A stretch of 64,000 nucleotides of DNA, taken from Linnemannia hyalina (taxonomy: Eukaryota > Mortierellomycota > Mortierellomycetes > Mortierellales > Mortierellaceae). Below, in pieces: positions 1 to 13,515 of this stretch. The position numbers and the translations under genes are program-made. Each line of letters begins with the position of its first letter. Positions within the stretch are counted from its first letter, which is position 1. Below the pieces are notes generated by a model that saw only the letters and a program-made list of their open reading frames with translations, made no database searches and had not been told where the DNA came from. The DNA is taken from assembly GCA_019671135.1 (NCBI GenBank), contig JAHRHY010000007.1:2294001-2358000 (forward strand), read 5' to 3'.

Positions 1-11
1 TCCTTTTGCAG

Positions 12-3000
12 GCCAAGGCACGAGCTGCTCAGTCGAACGCATGCTACTCTCACCAAGTAACTCTGTCGTCGATCCCAAGCAACGAGGAGGTGCCACCTAT
101 GCCGGGAAAGATGACTTCCAAGACAGGCAAAGTACGGATCCAGCTTACGTTCGACCGACCGTTTTTCAATGCAGGAGGCGAGCTTTCGGGACGTTTGGAG
201 ATTCAATGCTCTTCCTCTCGGTCTGTGATGCTGGCCGACATGATTATCGAGTTGGTTGGATACGAAGGTACATGGTCATTGCATACTCGTTATAGTTGTT
301 TTATGGTATTGTTTTGCGGAGATAATTAATTCCTCGTGCTGTTCGTTGTTATAGCATTGGCCAAGGATCATTTCGTGCCAAAGATATTTCACAAGACCGT
401 GTTACGGCTACAGGACATCCGGCACCCCTCACAGGCTGTACAAGAGAATATCGAGCCAGGTTAGTCACTTTTACTTTTCGGCTGCAATGTCCTTGTATTT
501 TACAGCTTCACTATACCAAAACATACCAAACTCACCACACTTGCGATGGATAGATGCTGACGGCTACTGGTTGGCACGAAAGGGGCGCACCATCTTTCCT
601 TTCCGGCTCAGTATCCAGGACTCCCTACCCAACTCCTACGATTCGAAACTAGGTCAAGTCCGCTATATCGTCTCAGCGTAAGTTCTTGTCCACCTTTGAG
701 TGAGCAATGCCTGGTATTAATAAGGTATTTCCAGTGCAATTCGCTAACATAACTTCCAATGTGATGATTGGTCCTATTGTAGAATTGCGGTAATGAAGGC
801 GAACCAGAGCAGGGAGGTTGTGAACCATACCCGCGAGTGCTTTATTTATGAGACCTGGACGACAGATGATATCACAGAGGCCCGACGCAAGTCCGTCAAG
901 GCCGACACAAGCAAGCGGTTATTCATGGGAGGAGAGGGCAGCCTGGAGTTGTATGCTGAGCTGACTCGCACTATGGTCAGCTCCGGGGGTATCGTCTATG
1001 TCAACGTTGGCGTCAAAAACCTCACCAAGAAGAAGGTATGTTCATATATTGTTTCCAGCACCACTGTGGTTGCTACATGTATTCTATTCGCTGCTCTAAC
1101 CAATGCACGCATTTCAATGCGAAATAGATCATGGGGATCAAGCTGTCGCTTTGGAGACATATCGCCGCATCACACTCGCGGTCAAGCTTCAGCAGTCACT
1201 CTTCGACGCCTAGTTCTCGGGACCAGGACAATATCAAAAACTATAGCGAGATCATTTACAAGGGTGAGGATTTTGCGTTCGACAATGACGATCCTAGGGT
1301 CGTCGTCTTGCCTGTCTACATCCCCTCGGGAGTTTACTCGTTGCGTCATACCTCCTATCTCCACGTTCAGTTCTTTGTCCAAGTCAGTTTGATGGCATCA
1401 ATGAGCAAGGCCTTGGCAGTGGAGTTACCGATCTATATCGCCCACGCCTCGTCCTGGTCTGACCCTCCGCCCAGGATACCCCGCGATTTCACATTCCCAG
1501 TGCATGAGGACGAGCCCGTCAAGAAGAACAAGACTGGGGTGTTTTCCAAGATGAAGACTAACTCGCTCCCCACTCACCAGAATGGATTCGTAAACAGCTC
1601 CGGATTGAAAAAGTCGAGCGGCCTTAATGGAAGCACTAGCAATCTCAACGGCGTTGCCTCTGCTGCTTCGAGCAAATCTGGAGCGTCATCTGAAGCGACT
1701 ACGTTGAAGAACGAAAGTTTACATCCCTCGACGCGCCGTTCCAGACTCAAGGATCCTGATTCTCCGACGAGTGTTCTCGACTTTTCTCAAGCTGGCAACC
1801 TCTTTGTTGTCAATCCTGATGCTGCCAGTATTTCTGCTAGCTCTGAGTCTGGATCTGCCCTGAAGAAGTCCATATTATCACGTCCTCCGCCCCTCCCAAT
1901 CACATATGACCCAGAATCACGACCATCGTCAACCGAGAAATCGCCACTGATGCTCGTTGATACTTTGTCGCCCAAGACCACCGAGGAAGCTGAGATGGAG
2001 CATTTTACAAAGGAAGAGGATGAAGAACAGGATTTCGACATGAGCCGAGCAACCAGCCTCACTAAGCGCAATAGTGACAAGTCGGACAGGTCTAACAAGT
2101 CGGACAAGTCGGACAAGTCGGACAAGTCTAACAAGTCGGACAAGTCTAACAAGTCGGAAAAGTCTAACAAGTCGGACAAGTCAAACAAGTCGGGCAAGAT
2201 GGGTCTACGGAAAACTCTTGCGAAGCTGTCGATCGCCATTCCTTCTCACAGCAGTTCCACCCATCACTCGGGCATGTCCAATAGCTCCAAGGTCAGTCCA
2301 CGCGTACTACCAACCACTCCTCGGTCGTCCAAGAGTCTTACCTTGACGAGCTCGGAAGAGACGGGGTCTCCGAGAAGCGATCATGGAGACAGGTCGTTGT
2401 CGCGCAAGTCAAGTAGCTCTAGTATGGGGTCCTTCACACACGGCTTTGAAAGGCACTCCTGCAAGTCGAGTACGGTATCTACAAGGGTTGTCAACATTTC
2501 GCCTGGATCTGGTTCCACCGAGTCTGGTTCTCTGCTCTTGTCCAAGATGTCGTCCTCGAGCAACGGATCCGCCCCACAGTCCAACACAACCTCAGCCAAC
2601 CCTTCGCGATCGTCTTCGCCTGCACTTCCTTCTGCATCCTCGAGTGCTGCTGACAGCACTGAGGAGCCCAACATGCGAGAACGGCTTCACGAGATTGGTC
2701 AACTGGCCATGACGCCCGCCGTTCCAGATGTTCGGTTGCACCGCGGCACTCCCATTATGGAGGAGATGGGTCGGGAGGGTTATTTCGAGGCAAGCGACGA
2801 TCAGCAGCAGTCCCGACCGACAACACCAGGTCCTTCCGAGAACCAGTTCATGACCCTCCAGTCCTCCCCAGCTACGCCCAACTCTGCTAATCGTCCATGG
2901 GATATGCCTCGCAACTTTTCGACCACCAGTTTGGCTTCTTCGTTACACTCCGAGGGCGGTCAGTGCGCACAGGAGATCCGTGACGAGTACTATTATGGAC

Positions 3001-6000
3001 GGGGTAGTCGTTCGAGGAACATGTCCATCGAGTCTTTGGATACACTGATTGCACCCCCACAAGTTGGCAGGGCCGCGAAGAATGATGACGCTGAGTTGTA
3101 CACGACGAATGACGAGATCTATGACGACTCTTCAGTTCCAGTGCCACAGGGCCATGGCCACGGTTTGGAGGCGAGCCGGGGAATTTATGGATCGATAGCT
3201 CAACAGCAAGCCCCTACGTGTGATGGGGTTGGAGATGGGCACCTGGCTGAGCACCGCGTTGTTCAGCATGCCATGTCACACCAACAGCAGCAACTCCAGC
3301 AAGAGCGAGTCCAGCATCTCGAGTATCAACAACAACAGCAACAGCAGCAACAGCAGCTCCATCACCAACAAAATCCCCAGTACCAGCAGCCACAGCAAGT
3401 CGATCAGCAGCAACAGCAGGGATGGATTAGCGGGAGATACGAGGAACCCGCCACAGCCCCCGCTACCACTCAATCGCCTGCAGACCTCATGTTGAACCAG
3501 CACCCAGGCATGGAAGGGTACGCTTCGATCACACCTTCCGCTCAACATTCACCTGTTCGTCTGAATGAGGTGCCTACTGGCCCTATTTTCCAACGCGTCC
3601 AAAGCCCCGAGGCATTTTACGGTGGTGAAGAGTACGTTCGTCCACTTCAGGCACGAACTCTCAGCCATCATTCTTCGCGGCCTCATTCACGTACGTCATC
3701 AAGTCATTCTATCGTTTATCAAACCCCTGGCGACCTAAGCGGGGTTTCAACACCAAGATCAGCCATTTCGCTCCAGCAGATGGAGAATATGTCGCGATCA
3801 TCATCTCCAATGGTTCGGGACCCAATCCTCAGGAACACCAGCATGGAGAACGTTGTTAAATTTGAGAGATCGAACTCAGGAGCACTCTCGCATACTTATC
3901 AGCAACAATCACCGATGTCTCAGGAACTACAGTCGACTGTATCGAGGGAAGGTCAGTTTACACCCGAGATCTATTCTACGCCCATGTTGAGCCAGAACGA
4001 GCCTATGATGGAGAGCAGCAACATCAACAACAGCGGTGGTCTTGGCGGCACCTACTCTCTTTCACCCGCCACTGGCCTCTCACAGCCAACAACTCCATTG
4101 TCAACCTCGACTTCGTTCCAGTCCGACAACCTTCGCTTGACACCTAGCGATTTGGGTGTCAGTATGCAACTCGGTGGAGGCGGTGTGAGGGATCAGCAAC
4201 AGCAACAGTTCCATTCACAGGGTTCAGGTGCGACAGGGTATTCAGGAGCGCCTGTCTACCGTGAGGGCAAGTACAGCACAGCCCTCCAGCCAGACGTTTA
4301 TAGCCCACACCCGAGTCGATCCAACTCTCGTCAGATCTCACCCAAGCAATGGCATGCTGAGGTTCTTCTCCCCGCCCAACATGCCGTCGTTCCTCCACAG
4401 CGGCAACAGCAGCAGTCAGTCGAGGCGATGCCAGTTCAGGTCGTCGTGCAACAGATGACTGTTCCTCGGCAGCCTTCTTTGGATCCTATGACTGCCCCCA
4501 GGCAAGTGAGCATCCCAAGTCTGAAGGAGCAGGATGGCGAGCATCAGATTGTCGTTGACGCATCCAAGCCCCCAGGAGTCGCGTACCAGGCGGTGGTGGA
4601 TTACCAGGCTGGAGAGATGCAGGTGGCGACTCCAGCCCTGACAGTTGATCAGCAGTCACAGTTTGAGAGCCACTCGTTGCAGCATTCAATCTACAATGAT
4701 GAGGATCGACAGGCACTGTACCAGCCCAGGACGCAGTATCTGTCAGCTTCTGCCTCGGTCCCAGCATCGGCCTCGGGTTCAGCCTTGATTTCACCCTCAC
4801 GTTTGGAATTTTTTAATGCTCATTCGCCACCAATGGTGGATGTAGCAGGAGGAAGAGAGTCATATGCCAACACGGACTACTTGCAACTTACTCAGCCTGT
4901 AACTGCTCTCGGAGGAGTCCCTGCAGACATGATGAGTGTTGTGTCACCACCTCCGATCACAGGTCGACCATGGAGTCAAGTTCCGTCTGCTTCTTTTGGC
5001 TCTATCCCGGCTTCGATGCCTATGAAGGATCATCGGACAAGTCTGCCATCAAGCGGCGCGTCCTATCAACCACAGAGTTCTTATGCCAGCATCACAGAGC
5101 AGGTGCCAACCAGTCAGCGCAGTGTTGACGATGGAGAGGCTGTTGCGATGGCACTGCGGGCACACCAAGAGACTGTCGATCGTCAGGAGGAGCTCACAAG
5201 GCAGCAGGAGAAATTGGCGCGTCAGCAGGAAGTGTTGGCCCGCCGGGAGACCATTAGTCGACAAGAGGCAGTTGCGCTCGCTCAACATCAGCAGGAGGCC
5301 CTTGCTCGTCAGAATGCGTTCGCACAGCAGGAAGGCAAGGCTAGGCAGGAAGCACTCGCTCAACAGGACGCGCTCTCTTACCAACAGGAGCAGCGGGAAC
5401 GGCAGTTGCAACAACATCAGCAGGCGCAACAATTTCAGCAACAGCAACAGTTTCAACATGAGCAACAGCATTTGTTATTGCAGCAGCAGCATCAGCAACA
5501 GTTTCAAGATTCTACTACTCGATTCTCTGGAGGGGCTGTTAGTGGTGGTAGCCCTGGTACTCCTTCTGGACCGACGCTTGAGATTCTGATGATGTCTCCC
5601 CCAACCTCTCAGCCTGCCCTTCATCAGAACCCTGGACTTGTGCGAGGGCTTTCGGATCAGGAGTTTTCCGGAGGAGGAGGAGGAGGAGCTTATCGGATGA
5701 GTCCTCGTGGGTATGGTGAGCAGGAGATGGGAGTCAGAGTTGGAGGACAGGTGGCACCAGGAGGACCATCATTGGTTGTACCGGATGCGATTTCAGATTT
5801 GGCCGAGGCTATTCGATCGATTCAGCCGTCTCCTGTGGGGAGTGACAGTAGTACTGGCGGGGCTGAGTCTCGAGGACACCTTTACCATCAGCAACTGCAA
5901 CTGCAACAGCAGCATCAACTTCACCAACAGCAGCAGCAGCGTCAGCAGCAACATGGATTGACGCCAGTGCCACCTCGGGCCGTGGGTGATGATAATAGTA

Positions 6001-6161
6001 TTGTCGATGCAAGTAGCAGAAGGGCGTCTCCTCTTGTTGGTGCTGGTGGTGATGGGAGGATGTTGAGTGGATCAGGCGATAAGGAGGAGTTTGACGAGTA
6101 TCGGTGGATGTCGCCTGGTGGAGGTGGAGGTGGATTGAGTGTGACCAACCCAGATCGATGA
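12..6161 (+). CDS. Arrestin-domain (alpha-arrestin-like) protein with long low-complexity tail; 5' end may be incomplete
   Basis: Exons read as 12-267, 355-459, 554-677, 783-1035 and 1128-6161. All junctions are GT-AG with matching phase, giving 1894 residues from the ATG at 99. The frame stays open upstream of that ATG to an acceptor ending at 11, so the true start may lie outside the window. The first ~330 residues look like arrestin N and C lobes (VRIQLTFDRPFFNAGGELSGR near the start, then TIFPFRLSIQDSLPNS, then a second beta-rich block ending in LPIYIAHASSW). The rest is Ser/Gln-rich with a KSDKSN array (about 2073-2199), poly-Gln tracts (about 3277-3420, 5390-5510, 5890-5955) and Gln/Arg coiled coil (RQQEKLARQQEVLARR, about 5160-5400). 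Fungal alpha-arrestins usually serve as ubiquitin-ligase adaptors for transporter endocytosis. That role is inferred from the family; no clear PPxY cluster was verified. Confidence 0.85.
2073..2199 (+). repeat. 9-bp coding minisatellite (KSD/KSN repeat)
   Basis: Tandem 9-bp units of the form aagtcggac or aagtctaac encode about a dozen Lys-Ser-Asp / Lys-Ser-Asn triplets inside the arrestin-like protein. The units are nearly identical, which suggests recent slippage. The frame is never broken. Confidence 0.9.
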
Positions 6162-7384
6162 ACTCTCAGTTTTCTGTGAGTTTGTGCGATTACGATGTAG
6201 AATAGACGCGTAAAAATACAACCCGTATACCACGCGTGACTGAGTGTGCACGCACATGAACATGGTTTGATGAATGGTGATTAGAGACGCACGGTGGACC
6301 AGGTTCTGCAGGATTGGTTGGATTGGATGCTTACCTTTTTTGTTATGCCCTTTTATAATGACAGGTGCACTAGGTTTATAACGCGATGTGCCAAGGCTTG
6401 TGGAAGGAGCGTAGTCCGAAGGCATTGTTCATATATAAAAGGCATATGTGTTCAAGATAGATGGATTGCATGCAGCGGTTCACCATAGCCTTGGTCTATC
6501 GTCGTCACTGTCACACGCATCCCTGATGAGAAGAGTGATCGCGCGTGTTGTGCATTTTTTTTTTGCATTTGATCAGTCGATTCAACCTTCTCCCATCAAC
6601 AACAGCTCTCTGCATGCGTTTTCCCTTGCCTTTCTCTTTTGTTTTCTTTTCTTTCTTTGCTCTTTTTTCTGGTTGTTTATTCTTCTTCATCCGTCCTCCC
6701 CTCCATCTCCCTTCGCTTTACTCACCTTCAATAGAAACAGACTACTTTTTTCACCCTCAAACCATACTAGACACTCCCACTTCCCATCCCCTTAACCTCC
6801 CTTTGCTCGTCCACACTCATTCCCATCCAACGGCCAAGAGCTACGACCGCCTCCTTCCCGTCACTTTATTGTTATTTCTTCCCAAGAAATAAGGTACTAG
6901 ACTTGCACACAACCTCCTTTTCTTTTCCCGCTTCCTTTCCCACCCTTGTTATTCACCCTTCCGTCAACTTCTTTGCCTTCCAGCACAAAAAACAATAACG
7001 GTCGTTCGCTGTCTGGTGATAGCCTCCTTATACTTTTTGTTATAATATTCCCCGAAATACCATTATATTGCCGTTACACAAGCATACACTTTCCACTTTT
7101 CCCAAGAAAACAACGACCAAAAACAGCAAGAACAGAGGGTGCAGTTTTGGGTGCTCAACAAGCAGCAAAAGTACGTGGTCCATCTAACTAGCCCTGCCAT
7201 GTTTACGCTTCTTACCTTTGTTTAGAAAACACAGCGGACGCACTGATCGATCACTCAAGGCGCCCTCAGCCAATCAACTGTCTCCCTCTCTCTCCCTTCA
7301 CACACCCATCACTGCACTTGAGGCACCTTTTCGCTCCTATTACGCTCTCCTTCTCTGTACTTTCACAACTGACTCGCAGCGACC
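6162..7384. other. Intergenic: 3' UTR of arrestin-like gene and long pyrimidine-rich leader/promoter of the WOPR gene
   Basis: No convincing coding exon is seen. The right part, from about 6600, is a C/T-rich plus-strand tract with few purines. This is typical of promoters and leaders of expressed fungal genes, and it leads into the ATG at 7385. Short open frames here are by-products of the pyrimidine bias. Confidence 0.6.
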
Positions 7385-10300
7385 ATGATGTCAAAGACCT
7401 TCCACGGTAAGTCCCATCTACTCACAAGCGCACTAGAGAGATGAATCTTCGCGACTCATACTTGCGACAGACCCACTCACACTTTGACTGCTGCTCCTAT
7501 CGATGTGTAGGAAAGGTCGACGAGACAGTCGATGCGCTCATTATCCTCGAAGCCTGCCGTCAGGGTGTCATGCCCAGAATTACACGCCGACTCTTGGCTG
7601 CCGAGCGAGGAGAGACTCGACCCCTACCCAACCCACCTAGCGAGGCATCCTCTTCCTCTTCCTCTTCGTCCTCCTCCTCCTCAACTCGCATGTCCTCGCG
7701 ATTATCAGCGCCTGCAACCGCTGCATCGATCTCACCTTCGTCCTTGTCCTCTGCGACGGCCTACTCCTCTTCATCCTCCCCATCAACAACGTCATCACCA
7801 CCAGCAGCAACATCATCATCGTCAACAGCAACAACAGCAACAACCAATCCATCACTGATCATCCCCGGCTCGGTGTTTGTCTTTGACGAAGAAGAATCCG
7901 GCATCTGCCGCTGGACCGACGGCAAGATCTGGTCTCCCTCTCGGATCTGTGACAATTTCCTCGTCTACCGTGAACTGTACCGAAAGTTACCCAATCAGAA
8001 GTGCTACACGACCTCGGACAAGGCCAAGATGAAGGATGGGTCTGGGTTGAAGGACCAGGCGTTGAAGGAGAAGGTTGATAAGGAGAAATTGGTGGTGATG
8101 GGGTGTATGAAGGGGACGTTTGTATTGAAGAAGGGGGGGTTGGTTAAGAAAACGATATGTGTTACGGGAATTAATTTTGTCCCACCGGAGGAGTTGAAAA
8201 GGCGGCTGGAGGGACCGGCGCTGGGGTTGTCTTCATCTTCGACTGGAAGGAGAGGAGGTCGTCCGAGTAGAGGGGGACGTGGCAGTGACGGTGGGAATGG
8301 AAGAACTCTTTTGCCGGGGTTCTCTACCAGGGGAATACAGCATCTTGTCTGCTATGAGAAGCCCGGTGGTGCGTTACTGCTGTTATTAACTGTTCATTGA
8401 CAAGGATCATGCAGTTGTAAGATGTGAACAGACCACTAGTTGGTACTTATACGCATACATATATTTTTCATTCGGATAGAAATGGATGAGCTGCATGGTC
8501 CACGCGAGTACCTCGAACTCCGCGATCTCCCGATCAGCAAGACCTTCGTGATGATGCAGTCCTACCGCGTCCCGATCCAGATCTTGCCTTTGGACTGTGA
8601 CCAGCAGCCACTCGATCCTGCCGACGAGTACATCCACAGCAGCCGAATCTTTGAGGCACGCGCCAGGAAACAGTCCACCCCTTTGGCTTCCTACAACGTG
8701 ACAAGTATGGAGCCATTCAAGCGACGCAAGACTCGTGGCAGTCGTCAGCGGAGGCGTGTCGAGGAGGAAGTGGAGGAAGGAGAGAGTGAGGATGAGCCCG
8801 ATTATCTTGCAGATGACACCAACAGCAATAGTGGTGACCCCTGCAACGACTCGGGGATGATGATAGCAAGTGGACCAATTCTCCCACCAATTGCTCCTCC
8901 TCTTCAGCCTCATTCAGTTGCACCAGTATACCACAAGTATCCAACCCGAAGTCAGGATCGCTACATTCGTGAACGAATTCGGCAACAGCTCATGGAGCCA
9001 TGGAATCCCTCTCCGTCTACCGAGTCGACACCCAAGGGTAAGAAACGAATGATGTCTTGGTCACGGTCCCTGGCGATGGAGACTGAAGACACCTCGGCGG
9101 TCAAGGTTGAAAATAATAGTCCGTCATTGGGACTCTCTTACTCGGCTGGCTGTTCGGTTGAGAGCGGTGGGGCCTTGCAGCATGGCCTGGCAGAGGAGGA
9201 CGATGAGATGGGTGGGAGTCAATATGGTGCCGCGTTTGGGGTGCCGTCGTCGTCTTTGGCCACGAGGGGTACGCCCAGTCAGATGCATGAAATCATGCAG
9301 TCGACGAATACCATACCTCTCCAAAGTGACAACGAGCTCAAAGTCCACAGGTACAAGACTGTGGAGCGCGAGTGGCGTCTCGTGACATCATCTCAGAGCT
9401 CGACTTCAAATTCGGCCATCAACGATCCACTCGCCTACGCGCGGAGCACGTACAATCCAGGGCATGCTCAACCTCAACTCGTAAGCGCCTACCCTTACCA
9501 TGAGGGTTCCCACTGGCAGCATCAAGATCCTAATTACTCACCACAACCGCGATATTGGGATTTTGTTGCCTATAACCAGATGAACTCGCGGAGGACATAC
9601 TCTGGTCTTTACCCGGCGCAGCAGCTCTCGACGCAGTACTATGACCCTCAACCGCATCTTCAACCTCAAGACGAGTTGCAGTACCAGACACCGCCCCAAC
9701 AGCAAGCAATATCGAACGAGGCTGTGATACATTATAACGTAGCTCCGGCGTCAACTACAGTGATGACACCCTTGCAAGATCTACAAGGTTACTACAGCCA
9801 CCATGCAGGCGCAGAACATTATGAGCAACCTTTCCCACTCGGATTCGACACAACCTCTGCTGCAACTTCGGATGTTATCCAACATGCACATGTAGGCTAT
9901 ACGGGATATTCGCCCGTTCAGCAACCTTCGGCGCGCGCGGAACGGAAATATTCACCCTGGTCAAGCGGATCTGTATACTCCAGGTCATCTTCTCTGTCGA
10001 CGTCTCTGACCCTCTCGCCTGTTGTGCGCTCCAAAGCACTTGCTGGTCAAGATGCTAGGCCTAACACTGGACCTGATGTTGATAACCAGCTTTCGCCTGT
10101 CGCTACGACCACGAACGAGAGACAGGACGTTAGTGGTATGCACGCGTTAACTGGCATCAGGCTTTGGTACGATGATGGGCCGTCCTATGCCCGTCCGACA
10201 GTTATGAGGCAGGTACAGTCGACAATGACAACCACTTCCTCAAGCAGTCAAGGCCAGACCGTCACTGTGTCCTGTATGCCCACTACTCGTAGTCCGGCAT

Positions 10301-12499
10301 TATACATTGCACCAACAGCCACTCCCATCTTTGTTCAGGCCTCAACCACCATGCCGACGACGGCGCCTGTCCTTATCCCCATGCATGGCCCTGCAGCCAC
10401 TTCGACATCGGTCGCGCGTATGGTGGATGTTGATCACCATGGCCAGCAGTCTTCGAGCCCAAGCGAGCTGGACTCCCAGCCGCAGTATCAGCCCATTAAG
10501 GCAACCGACAGAACCTTTCGTCGACGCTCACTGCCGCACGTCCCTGTTATGAGTTTCTCGGCAGGGACTGTTTTGGAAACCTGCGCCCTGGATTCGCGTC
10601 AAGGATCGCCCATGACCTCGCGGGAGGAGGCAATGCGGTCTATTGCCCCTGATCCTGGGTGTCAGGCAGTTTTCCCACAGGTTGACGCTAACGAGTCGTC
10701 AATTCAGGAGCAGGAACAGGAGCAGTTCATAACTGATAGAGAAGAACGTGGTGTTGAGCCCTACTCTCCACAGATGCAGGAGTCGCCAACTTCGAGACTA
10801 CCAACCCAGAGTTCGAACGAGGCACTCTTTATTAGCACCGGCACGACCCCAGCGATGATGACATCCCACCAAGTCCAGAGACCCTCCTACTCTGTCGCAG
10901 GACCATTCAGAGAAAACGTGAAAGCTTCGCCCTTGTCCCATCAAACGGATTATGAGCCATACTCTCCACAGACTCGCCGGGAGTACATGCATCCTCCAAG
11001 TTTTTTGTTCCGCGATCTAGATGAGCGAGATGATTTGGATCGGTTGCTGGACTATCACTCGCAGCAAATGGGTGTGTTGGGGTATGATGAAGGCGAGGCG
11101 ATGGAGGGTCATGCAGATGATGGTGAACGTTTACGAGAGACAAGCGGGTATGATGGTCTCGAGGATTCTGAGCGCACTGTTCAGCAGATCATTCCGCCTC
11201 CTATCAATTCCCGTGCAGGTAACTAGGGCTATCAATGTCTGATGCAGCATTTTTTTCCCAAGCGCGAGTATTGTGTTCAGTGTCATGAAAAACTTCTAGC
11301 GATTGATTTTTTACATGTTCACAATAATATTAGAGCGCGAGCAGCAGTCATCAGGGAGACCTCAATTGATGGGCCCAAGAACACTTTCGGCACTGCACCA
11401 CTACTCCCAAGAAGGGCCGTCCTCCGTGAGAGGCGATAGTGGTGGTCCTCCCATTGGGTCTGTTGACCCAACGGCGCCATCTCTCAGCGTGGTAACTTCG
11501 AGTGGCAGTCTCGGTCAGGATGAGTACCTCTTGCACCAGACCAAGCCACACATCAGCAAGCATATCCGTCCACACGGGCACGATACTGGCACGCGGATTG
11601 GGATCTCACTTGGTATTGGGTTTGGCAGCTCGGATGGGTATGGATACATGCCTGGATCTGATGGCGGCAGCAGCGGACGATTGAGGTCGAGTGGCACTGA
11701 GACTGGTGCTGGCACCGACGTTGGCTGGCAGGGATCTGAGGACTTGCCGTGGGCGATGAGACGACAGGAGGATACAACATCCAGCGAGATTGCCTGTCAG
11801 TTGTTCTCGGGCCTTGGACCTGCTCGAGGACGAGGACGAACAGGGGAGGGACATGTGTATGCGAGCGGGATGGGTGTTGGGATTGGTACAGCAATTGGGG
11901 GCGTCGTCCGCTTTGAACACGGAAGTCATGGTAGTAGTGGTGAGCCTGTGAACGGTAGGACACAGTCGGTGCAGACTTTGCAGTTGAGCGATCCTGTGGA
12001 CCGGTATTCGTTTGGACATGAGCAGGAGGAGTCACCTTCGCCGTCTGTTTCACCTTTTAACGCGCGGGAGGAAGAACAGAACGAAGAAGAGAACGAAGAA
12101 GAGACCGAAGAATGGTCTGAATACACTCCACGAGAGATGCCACTGCATGGAGGTCGCGGTCAAGCCGCGAACAAACTGAGGCTGGAGGACACCGTGACCG
12201 AGCAGGTGGAGGCAATGGAGGAAGACGACGAGGATGATGAGCTGGAGGTGCTTGTGTTGAACTCTGAGCATTCGTCGGAGAGAGGTTTGCCTGTACAGAA
12301 GCACTACGACAACAACGAAGACAGTGACGAGGAAAATGAGGATATGGGTCAAGGATATGATGATCGCGTACAGGGAGGAGACGTTGACTTTGCTAGGGGC
12401 CACGTTGGCGATCAGCGCGATGTTGGTTACGAGGTTAATGGAACCGAGATATTCGACGAGCTGCCGAGCAGCCAGGAGTCGACCGTGTCCAAGGACTAA
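7385..12499 (+). CDS. WOPR-domain (Gti1/Pac2 family) transcription factor
   Basis: Exons are 7385-7406, 7511-8368, 8480-11218 and 11334-12499 (GT-AG, phases agree), giving 1594 residues. The first exon is only 22 nt (MMSKTFH plus one base) and joins to GKVDETVDALIILEACRQG, the conserved start of the WOPR domain. The second half of that half-domain follows a Ser/Thr-rich insert of about 60 residues: SGICRWTDGKIWSPSRICDNFLVYREL. The second WOPR half is GTFVLKKGGLVKKTICVTG, then after another insert HLVCYEKPGEMDEL, spliced exactly across intron 2. Known members (S. pombe Gti1/Pac2, Candida Wor1, Ryp1) are DNA-binding regulators of morphology, nutrient response and sexual development. At 1594 residues this one is much longer than typical members. 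The tail is Gln/Ser/Pro-rich with acidic stretches near the C-terminus, as in an activation region (inference). Confidence 0.92.
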
Positions 12500-13515
12500 C
12501 TTCCCAAGTAAGGAGCAGCATTTACTGCTCTGATGCCTGGAATTATCCACTTTTCTTCTTTACCCATGCACGGACTATGGCCAACTCCTTCCATCCTTGA
12601 TATCTTTTGTTTTCGCGAACCATTGCGTTTCTTTTGTATTTTTTAGCTGATACACTTTTCTTCACCCTTGCACATTCTACACTTTTACATCTTACAACAT
12701 ACACAAGATAAACAAAACGAGTAAGAAAATAACAAATAGCATACTAAGGAATGGTGCTTGAAAGAATAACGATTTTTTGGCTGATTGTGAACCTTCTTTT
12801 GGGCGAAAGAGGGATACATGTGCCCTGTCTTTTTCCTTCATCCCTTCTCTCTTCTCCTCCCCCCTCTCTCTCTCATGGTAGATGACGAAAAGACCTCAGG
12901 AATACAGGTCGTTATTTATATATGATAGTAATGGGTGTTTTGCTCTGTCACAATTAACAAACCCATGCCAGAGAACCTAGAGGGCCATTGACGCTCCACC
13001 CAATGAATCCACCGCTCCGTATCTGCGTCCATCGCCAAGATCCTTACCATGTTAGCATGCCCATGCAAAAAGACCCACCCATACAGTTACATAAGCATCT
13101 CTACGTATACCTTTTCATAAAGTCGAAAAGGTGAATTTGACCAACCTTTATATGCATTTAAATTCTATGGAAAGAAAAAAGGTGTCCACGGCATTTACAC
13201 GGGTTTTTTTCTGATAAGGCAGTACTATAGGTGCATACCGACTATGTTGTTGGGAGCATCTACGTTTCGGCAGGGTTGTTGTGGAGATAACCCAGTGGCC
13301 GTGTAATAGGTTTTGCACAGTTGCTGTAAGGTACCGATCGTGACAAAACAAACAAAAAAGAGTGGGCGTACAAGAATGTAAATACCGGCGAAACTTTTTA
13401 CGCTAGTTTGTTTATTAAAAAAAATGAGAAAACTAAGAATGCCAAAAACGAAATAAAAAGAATGCAAGAAACAGAATGAAAAAAATAATGAGGAAAGAAA
13501 ACAAACAAGGCCAAA
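12500..13515. other. Intergenic between convergent WOPR gene and URB2 homolog
   Basis: This stretch holds the 3' ends of two convergent genes. It is A/T-rich with short homopolymers. A minus-strand AATAAA (plus TTTATT near 13410) could serve the URB2-like gene. No supported gene was found. Confidence 0.6.

Noticed and set aside
1787..2239. 150-residue antisense frame rich in Asp-Leu-Ser
   Set aside because: It is the reverse reading of the KSD/KSN minisatellite in the arrestin-like gene.
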